Below, piece by piece: positions 52,354 through 63,434 of a stretch of DNA of 64,000 nt. Source of the stretch: Saccharum officinarum (Eukaryota; Streptophyta; Magnoliopsida; Poales; Poaceae); assembly GCA_020631735.1 (NCBI GenBank), contig CM036168.1, positions 96,266,932 through 96,330,931 of the forward strand, given 5' to 3'. The notes below the pieces were generated by a model. The model was not told the DNA's origin and ran no database searches. It saw only the letters and a list, made by a program, of their open reading frames with translations. The number at the start of each line of letters is the position of its first letter. Within the stretch, counting starts at the first letter, position 1. The position numbers were made by a program, and so were the translations under genes.

Positions 52354-53653
52354 GATTGACAGTCGGTCGGAAATTTTCCTGATTTCACAATCTAACTATT
52401 CAATGGTGACTAAAATACCGGTACTGAAAGAAATTAGAAAATCCAAATTTATCTACGGTAATAATCGGAAACAGTATCACCTTTATGAAAACAATATGGA
52501 AACAAGCCCAGTAAACAAGATTTTCAGTTACAGTTTTCATCTCTAACTATAATAAACAAAAGGTATTAAACTTGTGCTGTTGCATACTTAGGAACCACAA
52601 GCACTACTACACAAACCCTAATACTACTATGGATCCTGTCAAAGAAGACAGACAGCAAAATAATGACTTCTGCTGCCGTCCCAGGAAAGCCTCTGCCAGT
52701 TTGAGTGTGACGAGTCGCTTCACAAAGTAGCGTAGCAGCGACTGAACAGAAGAGAATGACTAAACAAATACCACCTAAGGAACCAAACCCCCTTTAGTGA
52801 ATGTGAAGGAATTCCGTAACTTCTTGGGTCATTATGGTTTTTTTTTCATTAGAATACTCGAGAAGTCATTATCCAACAGAAAATTTAGCCTTCATGATCA
52901 ATCAGAAATTTCCCGATAATCAAGAAATGTCTTCAGCTGCAGTTATTATCTTCTTATGTAGGGACAGAAAGCATGGACATGATGGAAAATGGAAACTGCT
53001 TACAAGTTAAATGCTAGGGGCCAACATCACAATGCCGGACCTGACTCCTGAACAATGGCGAAGATCATGTTCCCTCGCAATGTCCTTGTCCTCAGGCAGT
53101 CACAATTTTGGAAGCAGCTCAGCGCAAGTATGTCCTTGGAATCTACCGGCTAATGGATCGATGGATGGTATCTGCAGTCAAAGAAACATGACAGCAAAGT
53201 CTTCATATAGTCAGTGCAGGGTGCAGACATGAGCCCTCCATGTCCCAGCAAAATCTTCATATAGTCAGTGCAGGGTGCAGACATTAGGCCTAGTTATTGG
53301 AATCTATCAGCTAAAGCATTCAGCAGGCATGAGCCCTCCATGTCTCAGGAAAAGTTTTGTATGCCAATAATTGAGCATGTAGTCAGTGCAGGGTGCAGAC
53401 AATAAAAGGTACATGTGAATAAATACAGAAAATCACATGCAACTTGTATGTTTGAACAAGTTGGACATGCCTTGGCATTGTAATTCCAATTTTCAACTTA
53501 TCAATAAAGTGAAAAATAACTAGGCCTAACATACAGTAGCACCCATTTTCTGTGCAGCAAATTATCTCAGTTCTTCAGGAAATAACAATAAGCGCCCTCC
53601 TATCTTGTTTCATTTCTTTTATGAATTGCCCTTAAGGGCTAACCTTAAACTTG
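52354..53653. other. Intergenic, with short dispersed repeats
   Basis: No supported gene. It contains three copies of a 21-bp unit at 53209-53401 and otherwise AT-rich DNA. The part near 53600 is the probable 3' untranslated region of the PPR gene on the minus strand. Confidence 0.5.
53209..53401. repeat. Dispersed local repeat, three copies of a 21-bp unit
   Basis: AGTCAGTGCAGGGTGCAGAC plus A at 53209-53229, 53263-53283 and 53381-53401. GCATGAGCCCTCCATGTC-type text lies between copies. Probably local duplication. Confidence 0.8.
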
Positions 53654-55204
53654 TCACTTTTTGGGAAGCTTGAGAGACATTGAACCACCCTTAGAGCTAA
53701 CTGACACCTTGGCAAGCTCTCTGCCTTCAAGCCAAGCCATTATCATTTCTTCAGTTTTTTTCTCTGGCAAAAAGCCCTTACTTTTCATCTCTTCATAATA
53801 CTTTGCTGCCTCCTCTAGTCTTCCGTTCAGGAATAAACCATGTATCAACACAATGTATGCACTCCGGTCAGGGCTCAGCCCATTTGCAGGCATTGCACTC
53901 CACAACTTCTCCACATTCTCATGCTGTCTCCACCGGCAGAATTTTCTGATCAACATAATGTAAGTGTCCATCTCTGGCTCACACTGCAACTGTTTCATCT
54001 TATCCAAGAGATCAAACACTTCAGTAGAGTTTCTAGCCACATTAAGCAACGCATGAAAGGTCCTTACTGAAGGAGACAGCCCCCTTTCTAACATAGCATC
54101 AAACATTTCCATTGCCTCCTGAACCTGACGAGCCTTACAAAGGGGGCCAATGAGAGAGTTAAAAGTGGCTGTGTCTGGGGCAACCTGCTTCTCCTCCATA
54201 GTCCTGACAAGCATCTTTGCCTCCTTCACACACCGACCCTTGGCTAGTGCAAACACAATAGCATTGTACACTTTCCGATCAGGAGCAACCCCAGCCTCAT
54301 TCATGCGGATAAAGAGTTTCATGACTGAGTCGAGGCTCCCGGCTTTTGAGAAGCAGGAGATCATACTCCCATACGACACAACATCCCTGTCAATGCCCTT
54401 TCTCTCCATGGAGCTCCAAAACCTCTTCGCCTCGCGCAAGCAGCAGACAATGTTACACCACCCGTTGAGGACGACGTTGAAGCTCTTGGTCTCGAAGGGG
54501 AACTCCTTCTCGCAGGATAACAGCAAATGCTCCGCGTCCTGCACGTTCTTGTACCGGCAAAGCGCGCTCAGGAGGCCATGGAACTCGGCGACGCCAGTGT
54601 CAAATCCGAAGCTCGGGAGCGCTCGGAAGGCAGCGACGGCGCCCGCGACGTCCCTCGCGGCGCAGTGGCGCCGGATGAGGAGGAGTACCGCGGCCGGAGA
54701 CGCCGTCGACGCGCGGCGCATTTCGTCGAGCAGGACGCGCGCGGCGTCGAAGCGGCGGTGCTTGGCGAGGATGGCGAGCATGGAGTGGCACGCGCGCCGC
54801 CCCGGCGCGTACCCGGGCTGCGCCGCGGCCCACCGGAACGCGGCATGAGCGGCGGCGCAGCTGTTGCGGAGGCGCGACAGCGCGGCCACCACGAGCGGCT
54901 CGGACGCCTCGGCGCCGCACCCGTCGAGGGCCCGCGCGGCGTCCGCGGCCTTGGAGCCGGTGGCCTCGGCAGCTGCTACGACGGCGTCCACCCCTCGGGC
55001 GACATCGGGCGGGAGCTGCTTGTGGTAGTGGTCCGGGAAGGAGAAAGGGTCATCTTCCCCGCCGATGCCACCGTCCGCGACGGGGTCCCCGGAAGAAATG
55101 GTTAGGCGCGGTCCACCGATGCGGAGGAGAGGGCTTAGCGGTTTGGGGAACCCGTAGGAGGCGGAGGAGAGTGGGATCGCTCTCGCAAGCACTCTGCGCA
55201 ACAT
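53654..55204 (-). CDS. P-class pentatricopeptide repeat protein, organelle-targeted (516 aa)
   Basis: Intronless, as is usual for plant PPR genes. The N-terminus (MLRRVLARAIPLSSASYGFP) is basic, hydroxylated and free of acidic residues, suggesting mitochondrial import. Residues about 35-60 hold DPFSFPDHYHKQLPPDV, followed by an Ala-rich helical region. Clear 35-residue PPR motifs run from about residue 185 to 490 (FNVVLNGWCNIV, YGSMISCFSKAG, YNAIVFALAKGR, FNSLIGPLCKAR, YIVLIHGLFLNG). No E or DYW extension, so P class: such proteins bind organellar RNA for stability, splicing or translation. Its layout recalls the Arabidopsis At5g15010 type, but orthology is a guess. It is divergent from the next PPR gene with 365 bp between start codons. 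The 5' half is very GC-rich. Confidence 0.93.
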   Translation of the reverse strand: MLRRVLARAIPLSSASYGFPKPLSPLLRIGGPRLTISSGDPVADGGIGGEDDPFSFPDHYHKQLPPDVARGVDAVVAAAEATGSKAADAARALDGCGAEASEPLVVAALSRLRNSCAAAHAAFRWAAAQPGYAPGRRACHSMLAILAKHRRFDAARVLLDEMRRASTASPAAVLLLIRRHCAARDVAGAVAAFRALPSFGFDTGVAEFHGLLSALCRYKNVQDAEHLLLSCEKEFPFETKSFNVVLNGWCNIVCCLREAKRFWSSMERKGIDRDVVSYGSMISCFSKAGSLDSVMKLFIRMNEAGVAPDRKVYNAIVFALAKGRCVKEAKMLVRTMEEKQVAPDTATFNSLIGPLCKARQVQEAMEMFDAMLERGLSPSVRTFHALLNVARNSTEVFDLLDKMKQLQCEPEMDTYIMLIRKFCRWRQHENVEKLWSAMPANGLSPDRSAYIVLIHGLFLNGRLEEAAKYYEEMKSKGFLPEKKTEEMIMAWLEGRELAKVSVSSKGGSMSLKLPKK

Positions 55205-55569
55205 CGAGGAGGAACTGGCCGCCGCCCGCTGTGTCAGAGTGCTGTTATATTGTCATGGAACGTCGCTTGTCCCCAAAGGCCAAGCCGCCAAGACTAAACT
55301 TTCGCCCGCCTTGGAATTGTACGGCGCTGGAGAAGGAAGCTGAGGCCTGAGGTCGATCTCGAGCCTCGAGGCCCTTTGCTCCGGCGCCAGTTCCCGCAAC
55401 AGCGAGGTCATCCACGCCGGCATCTACTACCCTCCGCGACGCCTCTCAAGGTGCGCGCGCCCTTTGCTGCGTCGCCGAATTCACCATGCTTGCAGTGCGC
55501 AGTGATCCTGATTTACTGATTTCTAGCATTTGATGCTTGCTTAGAGGAACGTTTGGGACTACTACCTCC
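55205..55569. promoter_or_regulatory. Shared (bidirectional) promoter region of two PPR genes
   Basis: 365 bp between divergent start codons, leaving both 5' untranslated regions and promoters to overlap. Moderately GC-rich, no evident TATA box for either side. Confidence 0.5.
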
Positions 55570-56991
55570 ATGACATGGCTCTCTCCCTCCCACCTCTTGC
55601 GGCAGCGAAGCCTACCATTCCGTCCCGCCACTAGCCCTCGCCTCCGCGACCTAATTGCTCTCGTCCTGAGGCACCAAGACAGGAGGCGCCAGCTCCTCCA
55701 AATCCACACCCAGTTTATTGCCCACCAGGTGTTCGACCGAAATCCCGCGCCGTGGCGCGCCTTCCTCAAGGCCTACTCCCACGGTCCTTTCTCCCTGGAA
55801 GCTCTGCACCTCTTCAGGCACGCGCGCCAGCACCTGGCTGATGACACATTTGCCTTCGCGTTCGTGCTCAAGGCCTGTGCGGGTCTGGGGTGGCCTCGAG
55901 CCGGTGCGCAGCTCCATGCGCTAGTGGTCCAGAAGGGGTTCGAGTTCCATGCCTACGTGCACACCGCCCTTGTCAATGTGTATGTTGTGTCCGGGTGCTT
56001 GGTGGAAGCACGGAAGGCGTTCGGTGAAATGCCGGTGAAGAACATAGTTTCGTGGAATGTGATGATCACTGGCTTTGTTGGATGGGGTGAGGTTGAGTAT
56101 GCGAGGCTTCTGTTTGATCAGATGCCCTGCAGGAATGTTGTCTCATGGACCGGGCTGATTGATGGATATACGCGTGCTTGTCTTTATGCAGAGGCTGTTG
56201 CTCTTTTCCGCCACATGATGGCAGGAGGCATTAGCCCGAGTGAGATAACTGTTTTAGCAGTTGTTCCTGCAATATCTAATCTTGGAGGGATCCTCATGGG
56301 TGAGATGCTGCATGGCTATTGTGAGAAGAAGGGTATTGTGTCAGATGCCCGGGTTGGGAATTCACTCATAGACTTGTATGCTAAGATTGGCTCTGTGCAA
56401 AACTCGCTAAAGGTGTTTGATAAAATGCTGGATAGAAGAAACTTGGTGTCATGGACATCAATAATTTCTGCTTTTGCAATGCATGGGCTGTCAGTTGAGG
56501 CACTTGAGCTGTTTGCAGAGATGCGAAGAGCAGGGATTAGGCCCAACAGAATCACCTTCTTGAGTGTCATCAATGCCTGCAGTCATGGGGGGCTGGTAGA
56601 GCAAGGGTTAGCGTTTTTCAAAAGCATGGTTTATGAGTACAGTATAGATCCAGAGATCAAGCATTTTGGGTGCATCATAGACATGCTAGGTAGGGCTGGA
56701 CGTTTGTCTGAGGCTGAGCAAATAATAGAAGGGTTGCCTATGGAGGTTAATGTAATTGTATGGAGGATACTGTTGGGTTGTTGCAGTAAGTATGGAGAAG
56801 TTGAGATGGGGAAGAGGGCAATAAAGATGATATCAGACTTAGAAAGAGAATCCGGAGGTGATTTTGCGGTGTTGTCCAATGTACTTAATGAGCTTGGTAG
56901 GTTCAGTGATGCTGAACAAGCACGGAAATTACTGGATGAGAGGAAAATTGTTAAGGTTCCTGGGATTGCTTTGGTTGGTGATATTCAGTAG
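55570..56991 (+). CDS. PLS-class PPR protein with E-type extension (473 aa)
   Basis: Intronless. The first in-frame ATG is at 55570 (MTWLSPSHLLRQRSLPFRP), which gives an Arg/Ser-rich, acid-free N-terminus suited to organelle import. PPR motifs of varied length, typical of the PLS class, follow from about residue 60: FAFVLKACAGLG, HTALVNVYVVSG, SWNVMITGFVGWG, SWTGLIDGYTRA, NSLIDLYAKIG, SWTSIISAFAMHG, FLSVINACSHGG. The end has an E-type region (VWRILLGCCSKYGEVEMG, FAVLSNVLNELGRFSDA) and no DYW domain. Such proteins usually choose sites for C-to-U RNA editing in mitochondria or plastids and recruit a deaminase in trans. It is similar in style to At1g09220, but this is from memory and uncertain. 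Confidence 0.93.
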   Translation: MTWLSPSHLLRQRSLPFRPATSPRLRDLIALVLRHQDRRRQLLQIHTQFIAHQVFDRNPAPWRAFLKAYSHGPFSLEALHLFRHARQHLADDTFAFAFVLKACAGLGWPRAGAQLHALVVQKGFEFHAYVHTALVNVYVVSGCLVEARKAFGEMPVKNIVSWNVMITGFVGWGEVEYARLLFDQMPCRNVVSWTGLIDGYTRACLYAEAVALFRHMMAGGISPSEITVLAVVPAISNLGGILMGEMLHGYCEKKGIVSDARVGNSLIDLYAKIGSVQNSLKVFDKMLDRRNLVSWTSIISAFAMHGLSVEALELFAEMRRAGIRPNRITFLSVINACSHGGLVEQGLAFFKSMVYEYSIDPEIKHFGCIIDMLGRAGRLSEAEQIIEGLPMEVNVIVWRILLGCCSKYGEVEMGKRAIKMISDLERESGGDFAVLSNVLNELGRFSDAEQARKLLDERKIVKVPGIALVGDIQ

Positions 56992-57470
56992 TCATCAAAA
57001 TTGTTCAGTCTGATGAGAGGAGAAGCTCTCTAAAATTTCGTTGCAACCTTACCACGTTAATTATCTCCCAGTAGCATACCAACTTCATTAAAAATCTCCC
57101 AGCCTAATGGTGGGTTATTGCACTTTTTTACCCTTTTTATCTTCCATGTAAAGAGACAAAATTGAATTTTATTGTTTCTTTGTTGCTAAATAGATTGTCA
57201 TAAATGATATGCCTGCAGTTCCATATTTGTTAACTCAGTGCTACCATTGTGCCATCTCACTTTGTTTTCTTTTTATGTACTGATAATAAGCCTCGAAGGC
57301 ATGATGTATTTGTTCACTCGTTTCTATCTTCAAAATGACTATTTCGACAGTACAACTGTTTGTTGGACCTTTTACCTATTCTTACGATTCCTTGCAGTTG
57401 CAGGAAGCAGGTGAAGTGAACCTCATGTCCAGTTCTTGCTCCTCTTTAACTAGTAACTAGATCATTTGTA
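56992..57470 (+). other. Intergenic between two PPR genes
   Basis: 479 bp, AT-rich. Contains the 3' untranslated region of the upstream gene and the promoter of the next. CTTGCAGTTGCAG at about 57392 is acceptor-like, so an upstream exon of the next gene cannot be excluded. Confidence 0.5.
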
Positions 57471-59189
57471 ATGATGGAAGCTGTAAAGAAGCTCCATGCT
57501 CATCTCGTTGTTTCTGGTCTGCACAACTGTCAATATGCTATGCCCAAGGTTATCAGATCTTATGCTCTTCAACAATCAGATTTGGTTATTGCTCATAAAG
57601 TATTTGAGCAGATCGAATCACCAACAACTTTTCTTTGGTATACTCTACTCAGGGGGCTTGCTCAGAGTGATGCACCAAAAGATGCAATTGTTTTTTACAA
57701 GAAAGCTCAGGAAAAGGGTATGAAGCCAGACAATCTGACATTTCCTTTCGTGTTGAAGGCTTGTGCAAAAACTTATGCTCCCAAGGAAGGTGAACAGATG
57801 CACAACCTTGTTATAAAACTTGGATTTCTTCTGGACATCTTTGTTTCCAATTCTCTGATTCATCTATATGCTGCTTGCGGTGATCTGGTCTGTGCAAGAT
57901 CTGTCTTTGATGAGATGCTAGTTAAGGATGTCGTGTCCTGGAATTCCTTGATCGGTGGATACAGCCAGCGCAATAGATTTAAAGAAGTATTGGCATTATT
58001 CGAGCTAATGCAGGCTGAAGAAGTGCAAGTTGATAAGGTTACTATGGTCAAGGTGATTTCAGCTTGCACTCATCTAGGAGACTGGAGCATGGCAGATTGT
58101 ATGGTTAGGTACATCGAGCATAATCATATTGAGGTGGATGTGTACTTGGGAAATACTTTGATTGATTATTACTGTAGAATTGGGCAGCTGCAATCAGCTG
58201 AAAAGGTGTTTTCTCAGATGAAGGATAAGAACACCGTGACACTGAATGCAATGATCACCGCATATGCAAAGGGTGGGAATTTGGTCTCAGCAAAGAAAAT
58301 ATTCGATCAAATTCCTAACAAAGATTTGATTTCCTGGAGTTCTATGATATGCGCATACTCGCAGGCTAGTCACTTCTCTGATTCTCTGGAGCTCTTCAGG
58401 CAGATGCAGAGAGCCAAGGTGAAACCAGATGCTGTCGTGATTGCCAGTGTACTTTCTGCTTGCGCACACTTGGGTGCACTTGATCTTGGTAAGTGGATTC
58501 ATGACTATGTGAGGAGAAACAATATCAAAGCTGATACTATTATGGAGAACTCTCTGATTGACATGTTTGCAAAGTGCGGGTGCATGCAGGAGGCACTACA
58601 AGTGTTCACAGAGATGGAGGAGAAGGATACCTTGTCATGGAACTCAATCATACTAGGACTAGCAAACAATGGGTTTGAGGATGAGGCACTGAACATTTTT
58701 TACAGTATGCTCACTGAAGGTCCCAGACCAAATGAGGTTACTTTCCTTGGTGTGCTGATCGCTTGTGCTAACAGGCAATTAGTTCAGGAAGGGCTTGACC
58801 ACTTTGAAAGGATGAATTCAGTTCACAACTTGGAACCACAGATGAAGCATTATGGATGCGTTGTCGATATTCTCAGCCGTGCTGGTCAGCTGGAGAAGGC
58901 GCTGAGTTTCATCAGTGAGATGCCCCTGGCTCCTGACCCTGTGGTTTGGAGGATACTGCTAGGGGCGTGCAAGACACATGGTAACGTGGCTGTTGCCGAG
59001 GTGGCCACCAAGAAGCTCAGTGAACTAGACCCCGGTAACAGCGGGGACTATATGTTGCTGAGCAATATTTATGCCAGTGCTGATCGATGGAGCGACGCCA
59101 TGAACGTCAGGCGATGGATGGCTGATACTGAAGTGAGGAAGTCGCCCGCTTGTAGTGTTGTTGATTCAGCTAGCTCGACGAATAGTTAG
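57471..59189 (+). CDS. PLS-class PPR protein with E domain (572 aa)
   Basis: Intronless as modelled, ATG at 57471 (MMEAVKKLHAHLVVSG). The start lies inside the first HAH-type L motif and no transit peptide is visible, so the true N-terminus may be upstream, possibly in another exon. About 12 PLS motifs follow: FPFVLKACAKTYA, SNSLIHLYAACG, SWNSLIGGYSQRN, GNTLIDYYCRIG, LNAMITAYAKGG, SWSSMICAYSQAS, IASVLSACAHLG, ENSLIDMFAKCG, SWNSIILGLANNG. E1/E2-type end: VWRILLGACKTHGNV, MLLSNIYASADRWSDA, VRKSPACSVV. No DYW. A role as organellar RNA-editing site factor is family knowledge. It lies 479 bp downstream of, and on the same strand as, the previous PPR gene but is not closely similar to it, so recent tandem duplication is unlikely. 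Confidence 0.92.
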   Translation: MMEAVKKLHAHLVVSGLHNCQYAMPKVIRSYALQQSDLVIAHKVFEQIESPTTFLWYTLLRGLAQSDAPKDAIVFYKKAQEKGMKPDNLTFPFVLKACAKTYAPKEGEQMHNLVIKLGFLLDIFVSNSLIHLYAACGDLVCARSVFDEMLVKDVVSWNSLIGGYSQRNRFKEVLALFELMQAEEVQVDKVTMVKVISACTHLGDWSMADCMVRYIEHNHIEVDVYLGNTLIDYYCRIGQLQSAEKVFSQMKDKNTVTLNAMITAYAKGGNLVSAKKIFDQIPNKDLISWSSMICAYSQASHFSDSLELFRQMQRAKVKPDAVVIASVLSACAHLGALDLGKWIHDYVRRNNIKADTIMENSLIDMFAKCGCMQEALQVFTEMEEKDTLSWNSIILGLANNGFEDEALNIFYSMLTEGPRPNEVTFLGVLIACANRQLVQEGLDHFERMNSVHNLEPQMKHYGCVVDILSRAGQLEKALSFISEMPLAPDPVVWRILLGACKTHGNVAVAEVATKKLSELDPGNSGDYMLLSNIYASADRWSDAMNVRRWMADTEVRKSPACSVVDSASSTNS

Positions 59190-60118
59190 GATCCACCGTA
59201 TTGTCTTGCTTATCAGGCCCAACTTTGTCAGTGTTGCAGCAATGCCTATGGTATTCTCGTGAGCTGCAACCATTGTCCCAATTAGGGTCAGTAGTCTCAT
59301 GCACACAACTTCACACGGACACGGGCAACCTTTATAATGAGTTGTCTTTTAAATCGTCAGTTTTTTTTAAATTGTGCATACAAAGAAATTTTTTTAATTG
59401 CATTGAAACAAATGAACATGTAATCTTTTACTCAAATTTTAGATCTGTCGGTGATGGTGTTTTTGACCAATGCAGAATCATACAACTTGTTTCACTCAAA
59501 CTATATACCGGTAAGAAATAAAAATAAGGTACTTGAACTAAACTAATAACGGACAACCTAAGGAAATCCATGTTTTTGTGGCTTCGACTTGAGAAAATAG
59601 CTTCGGCTTCATCGGTTTTGGCTTGGTTTAAACTTTGCAAGCTGTTCTCACGTGTGCACGTCTGGTAGAGCTTTTGATTAAACCGGTAAGGAAGCCCTAG
59701 CAAAAACCTTGCTAAAGGTGGTCTAAAAAGCAGACATATTTTGCATCAGCAAAACCAATTAGTAGAATATACTATAGTATCCGGATTTATGAACAAACCC
59801 AGTACACATGTAACCTCAGACCAGCCAAAACTTTGATAATGCCACGCACCGATGCACGGGTTGCATGTAAAAAGTTTTTTTAGTACAACAGAAATGTGTA
59901 TATAGTATACATGTAGCAAACACAATCCAGCAAACCCCAGGTCATTGCGAACAAAATTTTACCATACAAAAAACCTTTCCTGGGGCATTATTTTTCATGT
60001 TTTCGTTTCTGATTGCTCGCTTATCGTCACAAACTGGTATCGAGCAATACCTTGGTGTAACAATGGTGCATCGCATCGCAGTTAAGATTGTGGTATGCAG
60101 GCAATCATACTTCTGCTT
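59190..60118. other. Intergenic, convergent 3' flanks
   Basis: 929 bp between the convergent PPR and VAR3-like genes. AT-rich. No ORF with recognisable similarity. Confidence 0.5.
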
Positions 60119-63100
60119 TCAGCTGGCATCTTTGTCCATTTCAGAACTGACGATTGGCAGGTTCCTTCTGTATTGCGGGGATGTTAATCTCCTCTCCAAT
60201 GGTGTCTTCCTCTTGCTCACAACGAATCTGTTTACCCCCTTCCTCATCGGCATTATCTCAGGGAAGTCCTCGTCGGGAATGTTTGCTAGCTCAGAGATGT
60301 CCTTTATCTGAGCTGCCCTCCTAAACCATCTCTCAGCCTTAGCTTCCTCGGACATGTCTAGAGGATCAGGATCCTTTACAGCAGATCCTTCCAAGCTCTT
60401 TCCAGTATAACCTCTGTTTGAGTTTCCTCCATAACCTGAACTGTGAACCGTGTGATTAGCATTCATGGAACTACTGCTGCTATTGACACTGTTATTATCA
60501 GCAAATGAACCACTCTGGCTATTGTTGCTGTTGCTGCTCCATGCACTGTTGCTGCTGTCATTCCATGTACCATTGTAGTTATAACCATGACTGCTGTTGT
60601 AGCTGCTATTGCCATTCCTAGTACTGCTGTTATAGGAATTGTTACCACTCCAAGCATTATTGTTGTTATAATTGTTGTTTTCACTCCAGGCATTGTTGCT
60701 GTTATTGTTATAACTGCTCCAATAACTGTTGTTGCTATAACCTGAGTTATAAGGTTGCTGTTCAAAGTTAGTTCCATGGTAAGTAGATTCACCTCTGCCA
60801 CCATTATAGTTCCCCTGGGAGTTGCCTGTGATCTGAGTGCCAGTATATGCAGTACCACTAGGCCTAGATTGTGCCCCATGAGATTGTGATTGATGCTGAT
60901 AGTAATTTCTGTTCCAGTTCTCATTATTCAGGTTACCTTTTGGCTGACTGCCTTCTGACACAATTCCTGTGTCTGTAGTACTCTCTATTGGAGTATCTTT
61001 CTTGGCAAAATAGCCAGGAGGAAATGGAACAAATGGGACAAAATCAGAACTGTCTGCCTGCTCAAGAATACTGCGCCTTTTGTACTGTTGTGATGCCAAT
61101 GAGCGATCTTTTTTCTTACTAACAACAAATCGGTTTTCACCTTTCCTTATTGGCATAATCTCAGGAAAATTTTCATCAGAAGTTGCACTTGGGGAATCCT
61201 TTGCATTGTCAAGTTCTGCTGCTTTCTCGGACCATTTCTCAGCGGTATCTAATGATTCCGTGCTTTGCCTCTTGGGTACAGGCACTGTGTTATTTGCCAT
61301 GGAACTGTCATCTTCTGCATTGATTTTTTCGTTCCCATTGCTCTGTCCATTATTACTCTGTGGTTTAGCAAAGAGTTCTGCAGACAGAGGCACAAACGGA
61401 ACAGGATCAATGCCACCAAGGTGGTCTGTTGATTTCTTCGGAGCTTCAGTTGTGTCACTAGTAACAGATTGATTGTTTGGGGCTGCAGTAGGAGTTGAAC
61501 GCCCAAGTATCCTGTCCAAAGTTTGACTTATCTTTGGGTCCGACGATGCAGGGCTATTGTTACTGCTGTACTGTGCATTTGCAAGCCTTCTCTCCAGTGG
61601 TGTTTTGCGCGTGCTAACCACAAACTTATTCACCCCCTTGCGCATAGGCATAATCTCAGGAAAGTCCTCGTCTTCTGCTAGACTACTTAAGTCAGCTGAA
61701 TCATGAAGTTGAGATACTTTGCTCAACCATCTTTCTGCCTTTTCATCATTTTCAGCGAGTTTTCTCTCAATTTCAGATTTACCAACACTCTTTACACTAA
61801 GAAGCTGTGCCACACCACCTAAACCAGCACCAACAGATTCAGGATTCGGTGGGATTGTTGCTGGCCTCTTGCAATCACATTTTAAGCATGACATATTCCT
61901 CCCATAGTTATAGAAATCACACCTTAGCAAAAGGACAAAACAAAGTCAGCTATGTCAAAGTTATATAAGCTTAATACGAATAATTTAGCAATTAGCATGT
62001 CGGATCTTACTGAGGGCATTCCCACTCTCCACCAGTCAACATCTTCTTTGGCCGCTGCTCATTGCACTCAAGACACCTAACATTTCTTGCAAAGTTCATG
62101 AAGCTACATCTGCAAGTTGTGAAGCAATTTTCATGAAAACAATGAGTAGCAGATGAAAGAACACACGGAGTATTATAGAAAAAAAGGTAGAAAGTTACAA
62201 GTTAATGTGATAATAGTATCAGGTTGCAAAAATAGGAAACATCTGGGTACACATTTTAGATGCTTCATATCTAGTAGCAAGATGGATAATAGGGCAGGTT
62301 CATACTTTAATGCGGCGCATTGAGCACATGTTAAAGAAAAAAAGAAGAATGTTAGAAGTGGCATACCTTGTGCAAATCCAGTCACCTCGCTTCATTTCAA
62401 TATTTTGCCCTAGAGGCCTGGAAAATCGCTCATGCTGACTCGAGCAACTTTGGTTCAGAGTTGATTCCGCAAAAGTGGAAGACTGGGAAAGACCACTAAA
62501 ACTGACTAACTCAGCCATGATATTTCTCACAGCGGAATCAGTAAGTTCCTTGTCTTCTGAGTAGCTGTCAGAAGAACCGTACGTGTAACTTAGCAGATAT
62601 CGAACAATATCAACAGTTTCAGCTCTCTCTGAAACAATGACCTGGCAAAATTTTCCCATGTTTAGTGTGTTGAGCTGAGCAAGGTCATATTCCAGTAGAC
62701 TGATGAACATGCAGATGACTGAACAAATATTATTTACTAGCACAAACTAATAATGATGCAATGTGACCAATTAACGGAAGCCCAATGACATACATCGGTT
62801 TCTTCCCCAGCAAGGTAGCGCCGAAGCCGCTGTGCTGATGCTTCCCCGTCCCTGAACAGAGACGGCACCGCATTGGTCACCAGGACCTCCATATCCTTCC
62901 TTGGAAGCGAACTGGACACACACCCGAATTAGTCAGCAAGACAGCAACTAAGAGACCTTTAACCCCGCCAAAGCCAAGTCAGGTAGCCAAGCCAGCAAAG
63001 TGATTCACTTCACCTGAGGAGGCCAGGGCGGTCGCGCGCGAAGGCAAGGCAGGTGGAGACAGCGGCCTGCGCCCCGTCCGAAAGGCCGCATCCGGACGCG

Positions 63101-63434
63101 AGGGCTAGCTCGTCAGCGGGAAAGGGCGCGCCGGAGCCGTACCCGGCGGCGGCAAGTCGGTCGACGAGGCGGGACCACTCGGGAAAGGAGCTCGGGGCGG
63201 TGGCGCCGGGGAGGCCGAGCTGGAGCCGTGCGGAAGGGAGGAGGACGTGGCGGCGGAGGACGAGGTGGAGAGGGTGCGGGGCGGGGAGGGCGAGGAGAGC
63301 AGGAGCAGGCGGCGCGAGGCCGCCGCCGGCGGGGAGAGGAAGAGCGCCGCGGCGGCGGCGGTAGTGGTGGGTCGGAGGCGGAGCGGGGAGGAGGTGAGGA
63401 GGAGGGAGGAGAGCAGCTTGGAGGCGCCGCCCAT
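60119..63434 (-). CDS. VAR3: VAR3/OZ1-like RanBP2-type zinc-finger protein, plastid-targeted; exon 1 out of frame
   Basis: Five exons, minus strand: 63434-63014, 62911-62794, 62641-62367, 62109-62011 and 61922-60119, all GT...AG. Exon 1 starts with a Ser/Leu/Arg-rich, acid-free transit peptide. Two RanBP2 fingers span exons 3-5: GDWICTRCSFMNFARNVRCL and GEWECPQCDFYNYGRNMSCL. The last exon has three copies of a module ending DFPEIMPMRKGVN-FVVS-RKTPLERRL, as in VAR3, and between copies two and three an Asn/Ser/Tyr/Gly-rich stretch of about 150 residues. Arabidopsis VAR3, also called OZ1, is a chloroplast protein needed for RNA editing and plastid development. In exon 1 the ATG frame meets a stop at 63105, while conserved-looking sequence (FPEWSRLVDRLAAAGYGSG) continuing into exon 2 lies in another frame. 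So there is a one-base loss or two-base gain near 63200-63300, a sequencing error, or an unseen intron. Confidence 0.85.

Noticed and set aside
54150..55105. Plus-strand ORFs of 232 and 192 aa
   Set aside because: Antisense shadows of the PPR gene at 53654-55204.
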